This document shows positions 7,435-11,192 of a DNA stretch of 11,192 nt, piece after piece. The notes below the pieces were generated by a model. That model was not told the DNA's origin, did no database searches, and worked only from the letters and a program-made list of their open reading frames with translations. The stretch's first letter is position 1, and every line of letters begins with the position of its first letter. The stretch comes from Ichthyocystis sparus (GTDB taxonomy: Bacteria; Pseudomonadota; Gammaproteobacteria; Burkholderiales; 2013Ark19i), in assembly GCF_900078755.1 (NCBI RefSeq), contig NZ_FKIH01000024.1, one strand, 5' to 3'. The translations under genes and the position numbers were made by a program.

Positions 7435-10400
7435 TTAACTATTCCTTTTCCTTTTACGTCCTCTCGATCTCTGAACACCACCGTGACGTGAAGAAGATAA
7501 CCCTCCTCTACCACCTCTAGACCCACTAGATTCACCGGCAGGTGGTGGTGAAGGTGGCAGCCCTCGATTCAGCAATGCTGCCAATCTCGCTCCCACATCA
7601 GCAGTAGTATCGGTAACAGCAGCCACTAGCGGAACATTACCAATATCCACAGGTGTAGAAGAGGAAGGTCCAGCAGAGATCCCACTACTCATAGGCGCCT
7701 CAACCGATTGCATAATAAATGCTTTCTTAGGTCCATGAGGGTGCCTAGAAGAACTGCTACCAGCTGCCATGAAAGATTTACTGACAGAAGCAGAAACAGA
7801 AGAAAATACAGGGATTGGAACTACTGGCTGCTCAGATGAGGACATAGGAGTTGATTCACCTACGGAAGCTCCCAACGATGCAGAAAGAACACCTTCCGCA
7901 GTTAATTCAACTTCTCCAGTCGATACAGGTGACTCTGGAGAGGAAGAGGAAATATCTCCATCTAATCCTGCAGAAGATGGAGATGAAGATAAAGACAAAG
8001 ATGAAGATGAAGGTTCAATCGAAGGTGAGGAGGGAGGAGAAAGCGAATCATCCTCTGCCCCCATCGATGCATAAACAGTATCAACTGCGACCAACTCTTT
8101 AGCTGATGGTGACAAAGGAGGAGGAATATCAGAGGCTACTACCAAATCAGATGCAGGTGCAGGCAAAGGTAAAAAAGAAGATGAAGGTTCAACAGATAAT
8201 TCATCTCCAACTACCAAATCAGAAGCAACACCTTCCGCGACCGAGACTAAAACGTCCCCACTAATTATCAAAAAAGAATCGCCAGAGAGAGTTGGCATAG
8301 CAACAGACTCAGTAACAGAAGGAGATTCAGCACCAGGTAATACTACAGAAATAGAAATAGTATCAGCCACAGATACACTAGATACACTACCAGATTGATC
8401 AGAAACAGTTGGAGTAGCAACAGACTCAGTAACAAGAGTCAAAGAAGATTCAGGTTGAATCTGGAGCTGGAAAGTTAATTCAGGCTGAGACTGAAGTTGT
8501 GAAAGAGAGACAACTGAAGAATGAGCAAGATCGGTAGTATCAATCGACCCCTTACCCTTCACGCGTTTACTACTACTCTCTAATGTCTTACCCTCAACTA
8601 TCGCACCTCTTTTCGCACGTGCTTGAGCACTTTTTTTATTACGTACTTGATTAACTGAGAATGCTACCATAGGAATACCGGCAACATCAAGGACTCTAAT
8701 AAGATCCTCACAACTAACATCACTCAATGATCCATCTTCTAGCTCGGCAAAAAATGTATCCGTCATTTTATTCCATAACGAATCAAACATACACTCCACC
8801 GTCTTATGAACGACTCGATCTAATTCTGATAAAAAACCTAGTAACTCACCTCCAACTAATGGCACTAACCTACAATCAGGGGAACTTGATAATACCCGAA
8901 CACCATCAAGAGCACGTATAAAGCTAGGGCGATACCTATAATGATATATACAAGTGGACCTATGCATAAATCTATGTAGATGCTGTTCCCTATAGGTTTT
9001 GCACCAGATAACTTTCTCAACCACCGAAAGTCCACTATCCAAATCCTCTAAGATGTAATATCGCATCAAACACGAGAAGGACATTCTGAAAGATCTATTA
9101 ATATCATGAAAAAGTTGAAAAACTAATTTAGCGCTATCAGGATGTAACTTAACACCCAATAAATCAACACATTTATTAGAAGAAGATCCATCATCAGCAT
9201 CTACAACAGAAGAAGGTAGAATTAATTTAGAAGACGTACCAGGAGCCTCCATTAATGGCAAAGAAGACCCTAAGCCAGGGTTAGACTGAAGTGATAATGA
9301 TTGAGAACTGGAAGGCAAAGAATGCGTAAGGCCTGTAACATTAATTTCTGATGTCGTACATTTACCAATGCCTTTATTCCTTTCACGTTCTGCGTTGGCT
9401 GCTGTCATTGCCGACAATACAAATGGAGGAACGACATTAACTTCTGATGTCGTACATTTATCAGTACCTTTACCTCTTTCACGCCCTGCACTGTTTGCTA
9501 TTTCCGATAATGCCAAATGAGGAATGCCGGCAATGTCTAGAACATCTATAAGATCTTTGCAGCTAACGGCATTCAAGACCCCCTCTTCTAGAGAAACAGA
9601 AACTTCACTCCAACAAGAGTTAAAAATAGATCTTACTCTGCTACTAATAGCACCATATAGTACCGATAGAAAATCTAACAACCTATCTCCAGCTAATGGC
9701 GCTGTACTATGGTCAGGGGAATCAGACAATACTTGAATGCTAGTAAGAGCGCGTATAAAATCAGGGCGATGCTTATAATGATATTTACCAAGGCACTTGA
9801 ATACCAAACTACCTTCACACATCACCTTATAGGTCAAGTACCAAATAGCCCGTCCAGTCACAGTAAGTTTGCCACTCACATCCGATGGTAGTTGCTTGGC
9901 AACCACACTCTTGTAAGTAAGTCTAGCAAATGCATCCATCTTTAAAAAGAGACTTTCAATTACTCGAACATCCTTAGGAGATAGCATAACACCCAGTGAA
10001 TTCAAAACATACGAAACTGACCCCTCACCCTCCATGCGTTTACCACCACTCTCTGATGTCCTACTCTCACTTATCGCACGCCTTTTCGCACGTACCTGAG
10101 CATTTTTGTTATATACTTGATCAATTGAAAATGCTACTACAGGAATACCAGCAACATCAAGGACTCTAATAAAATCTTCACAACTAACATCACTCAATGA
10201 TCCATCTTCTAATTCAACAAAAACTGCATCAGTTGTTTTACTCCATAACGAATCAAATATATACTCCACAATCTTATGAACGGCGCAATCTAGTTCTGAT
10301 AAAAAATTTAGTAACTCACCTCCAATTAATGGAACTAACCTACGATCAGAAGAGCTTGATAATACTCGAATACCATCAAGAGCACGTACAAATCTAGGAC

Positions 10401-11192
10401 GATACTTAGAATGATATATACAAATGGACCTGTGCATAAATCTATATAGATGCTGTTCCCTATAGGTTCTGCACCAGATAGCTTTCCCAATCACCGAAAG
10501 TTCACTACCCAAAGTCTCCAGGATGTATCCTCGTATCGAAAGCAAGAAAGAATGTTTGAAAGATTTATCAATATCATGAAGGAGCCGAAGAACTAATTTA
10601 GCACTATCAGGATGCAACTTAACACCCAATAAATCAACACATTTATTAGAAGAAGATCCATCATCAGCATCTACAACAGAAGAAGGTAGAATTAATTTAG
10701 AAGACGTACCAGGAGCCTCCATTAATGGCAAAGAAGAACCTAATTGTAACTCAGATTGAGAGAGGGCACGAGGTGACAACCCAGGATTAGACTGAAGTGA
10801 TAATGATTGAGAACTGGAAGGCAAAGGAAGCGTAAGGCCTGTAACACTAGTTTCTGATGTCGTACATTTAGCAGTGCCTTTATTTCTTTCACGTTCTGCG
10901 CTGGCTGCTATCATTGCTGACAGTACCAACGGATGAATGACACTAATTTCTGATGTCCTACATTTAGCAGTGCCCTTAATTCTTTCAGGTCTTTCCTTGG
11001 TTGCTGCCATTGCCGATAATGCCAATTGAGGAATGCCGGCAATGTCTAGAACATCTACAAGATCCTTGCAACTAACAGCATTCAAAACTCCCTCTTCTAG
11101 AGAAACAGAAACTTCACTCCAACAAGAGTTAAAAATAGATTTCACCCTGCTACTAATAGCACCATCTAGTACCGATAAAAAATCTAACAACC
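7435..11192 (-). CDS. Right paralogue, C-terminal 1251 codons (5' part outside window)
   Basis: Third family member, function unknown. The frame is open to the right edge. The first whole codon (TTG at 11190) aligns with Leu305 of the complete paralogue, so about 300 codons lie outside the window and this TTG is not the true start. In visible numbering: end of a type I domain (1-61), two 32-residue repeats (53-116), type II (184-356), basic linker with RAKRR (367-371), type I (395-562), linker repeats of 31 and 32 residues (556-618), type II (674-846), basic linker, acidic Ser/Pro-rich tail, and the conserved end with SRGGRGG and RGRKRKRNS. Its module period is 490 residues rather than 504. 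The difference comes from a 12-residue loss at the second Ser/Gln linker and two single-codon losses. The second type II domain is the most divergent seen here (for example IWCKTY preceded by KV, and YHYRYRPSF). The tail is almost identical to that of the middle gene. Confidence 0.9.
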   Translation of the reverse strand, partial: LLDFLSVLDGAISSRVKSIFNSCWSEVSVSLEEGVLNAVSCKDLVDVLDIAGIPQLALSAMAATKERPERIKGTAKCRTSEISVIHPLVLSAMIAASAERERNKGTAKCTTSETSVTGLTLPLPSSSQSLSLQSNPGLSPRALSQSELQLGSSLPLMEAPGTSSKLILPSSVVDADDGSSSNKCVDLLGVKLHPDSAKLVLRLLHDIDKSFKHSFLLSIRGYILETLGSELSVIGKAIWCRTYREQHLYRFMHRSICIYHSKYRPRFVRALDGIRVLSSSSDRRLVPLIGGELLNFLSELDCAVHKIVEYIFDSLWSKTTDAVFVELEDGSLSDVSCEDFIRVLDVAGIPVVAFSIDQVYNKNAQVRAKRRAISESRTSESGGKRMEGEGSVSYVLNSLGVMLSPKDVRVIESLFLKMDAFARLTYKSVVAKQLPSDVSGKLTVTGRAIWYLTYKVMCEGSLVFKCLGKYHYKHRPDFIRALTSIQVLSDSPDHSTAPLAGDRLLDFLSVLYGAISSRVRSIFNSCWSEVSVSLEEGVLNAVSCKDLIDVLDIAGIPHLALSEIANSAGRERGKGTDKCTTSEVNVVPPFVLSAMTAANAERERNKGIGKCTTSEINVTGLTHSLPSSSQSLSLQSNPGLGSSLPLMEAPGTSSKLILPSSVVDADDGSSSNKCVDLLGVKLHPDSAKLVFQLFHDINRSFRMSFSCLMRYYILEDLDSGLSVVEKVIWCKTYREQHLHRFMHRSTCIYHYRYRPSFIRALDGVRVLSSSPDCRLVPLVGGELLGFLSELDRVVHKTVECMFDSLWNKMTDTFFAELEDGSLSDVSCEDLIRVLDVAGIPMVAFSVNQVRNKKSAQARAKRGAIVEGKTLESSSKRVKGKGSIDTTDLAHSSVVSLSQLQSQPELTFQLQIQPESSLTLVTESVATPTVSDQSGSVSSVSVADTISISVVLPGAESPSVTESVAMPTLSGDSFLIISGDVLVSVAEGVASDLVVGDELSVEPSSSFLPLPAPASDLVVASDIPPPLSPSAKELVAVDTVYASMGAEDDSLSPPSSPSIEPSSSSLSLSSSPSSAGLDGDISSSSPESPVSTGEVELTAEGVLSASLGASVGESTPMSSSEQPVVPIPVFSSVSASVSKSFMAAGSSSSRHPHGPKKAFIMQSVEAPMSSGISAGPSSSTPVDIGNVPLVAAVTDTTADVGARLAALLNRGLPPSPPPAGESSGSRGGRGGLSSSRHGGVQRSRGRKRKRNS
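7976..8011 (-). repeat. Imperfect hexamer repeat in the Ser-rich tail of the right gene
   Basis: Six units in the same order as in the middle gene, with one substitution (GACAAA for GATAAA). The number of units is the same in both genes. Confidence 0.75.
8291..8434 (-). repeat. 27-bp direct repeats 117 bp apart in the right gene tail
   Basis: Same pair as in the middle gene, at 8291-8317 and 8408-8434. The spacing is nine bases longer because of the nearby 9-bp duplication. Confidence 0.7.
8372..8389 (-). repeat. 9-bp tandem duplication in the right gene tail
   Basis: GATACACTA occurs twice in a row on the plus strand, adding three residues (SVSSVSVAD where the middle gene has SVSVAD). It is the only difference between the two genes across the surrounding 206 bp. 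Confidence 0.85.
8542..10008 (-). repeat. Right gene, second I-II module, shortened and diverged
   Basis: Type I (visible residues 395-562) plus type II (674-846). Shorter than the 504-codon standard because 12 codons are lost in the Ser/Gln linker near 9273 and one codon is lost in the first 32-residue repeat. The type II half differs from the others at many core positions, for example YYILEDLDSGLSVVEKVIW where the middle gene has GYILEALGSELSVIEKAIW. Confidence 0.82.
9337..9525 (-). repeat. Two tandem units (31 + 32 codons) in the second-module linker of the right gene
   Basis: Visible residues 556-586 and 587-618. The first unit has lost one codon (LSEIANSAG in place of LSAMIATKAG). The frame is kept, as in every length change seen in this family. 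Confidence 0.82.
10009..11192 (-). repeat. Right gene, first I-II module (partial at window edge)
   Basis: Contains the last ~60 residues of a type I domain, the linker and a full type II domain (visible residues 184-356, 10123-10641). By sequence it is closer to the first module of the middle gene than to its own second module: both have TLGSELSVI, SDRRLVPLIGGELL and EYIFDSLWSKTTD. This indicates that the internal duplication is older than the duplication that made these two genes. Confidence 0.82.
10843..11034 (-). repeat. Two tandem 96-bp units in the first linker of the right gene
   Basis: Visible residues 53-84 and 85-116 match the two units in the first linker of the middle gene almost exactly, including KCRTSEISV in the first copy and KCTTSETSV in the second. 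The join reads IHPLVL where the middle gene has IPPLVL. Confidence 0.86.

Noticed and set aside
11188..11190. TTG at 11190 as the start codon of the right gene
   Set aside because: It aligns with Leu305 inside the type I domain of the complete paralogue, so the gene plainly continues beyond the window.
1..11192. Mobile element or phage origin of the repeat unit
   Set aside because: No transposase, integrase, terminal inverted repeats or target duplications are visible; the repeat is better explained by tandem gene duplication.

Overview
The window holds a tandem array of one large, unrecognised gene family, all on the minus strand. Three members are visible: a 5' portion at the left edge (1-1293, 431 codons with no stop), one complete gene (2025-6749, 1574 codons) and a 3' portion at the right edge (7435-11192, 1251 codons with no start). 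The two gaps between them, 731 and 685 bp, are copies of each other, so the repeating unit is gene plus upstream spacer, about 5.4 kb (start to start 5456 bp, stop to stop 5410 bp). The array continues beyond both edges. I see no tRNA, rRNA, insertion sequence, integrase, CRISPR array or housekeeping gene.

The complete protein has five parts: a disordered basic Ser/Gly-rich head (about 1-195); two 504-residue modules (196-699 and 700-1203), each made of a 'type I' domain, a linker, a 'type II' domain and a basic linker; an acidic Ser/Pro/Val-rich tail (about 1205-1460); and a short conserved end with an Arg-Gly segment and a final basic cluster, RGRKRKR. Types I and II are divergent copies of one ~170-residue domain, so the order is I-II-I-II. 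I cannot assign this domain to a known family. There is no signal peptide, transmembrane segment or visible enzymatic motif. Several nuclear-localisation-like basic clusters and the RGG-like end make a secreted, host-nucleus-directed or nucleic-acid-binding protein a reasonable guess, but only a guess.

The source is uncertain. Long intronless genes, AT-rich spacers (hand counts of 60-base lines gave 12-17 G+C, against 20-29 in coding lines), a Shine-Dalgarno-like AAAGAGAG six bases before the ATG, and expanded paralogues full of repeats fit an obligate intracellular bacterium of the Rickettsiales type (Anaplasmataceae-like). A large DNA virus or another host-associated genome is not excluded, because there is no marker gene.

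The copies differ by small in-frame repeat changes: one or two copies of a 96-bp unit, a 36-bp deletion, a 30-bp duplication next to a G8 tract, and a 9-bp duplication. Divergence is patchy: part of the tail is identical over 206 bp apart from the 9-bp insertion, while one type II domain has diverged strongly. Together these suggest repeated duplication with recombination or gene conversion.
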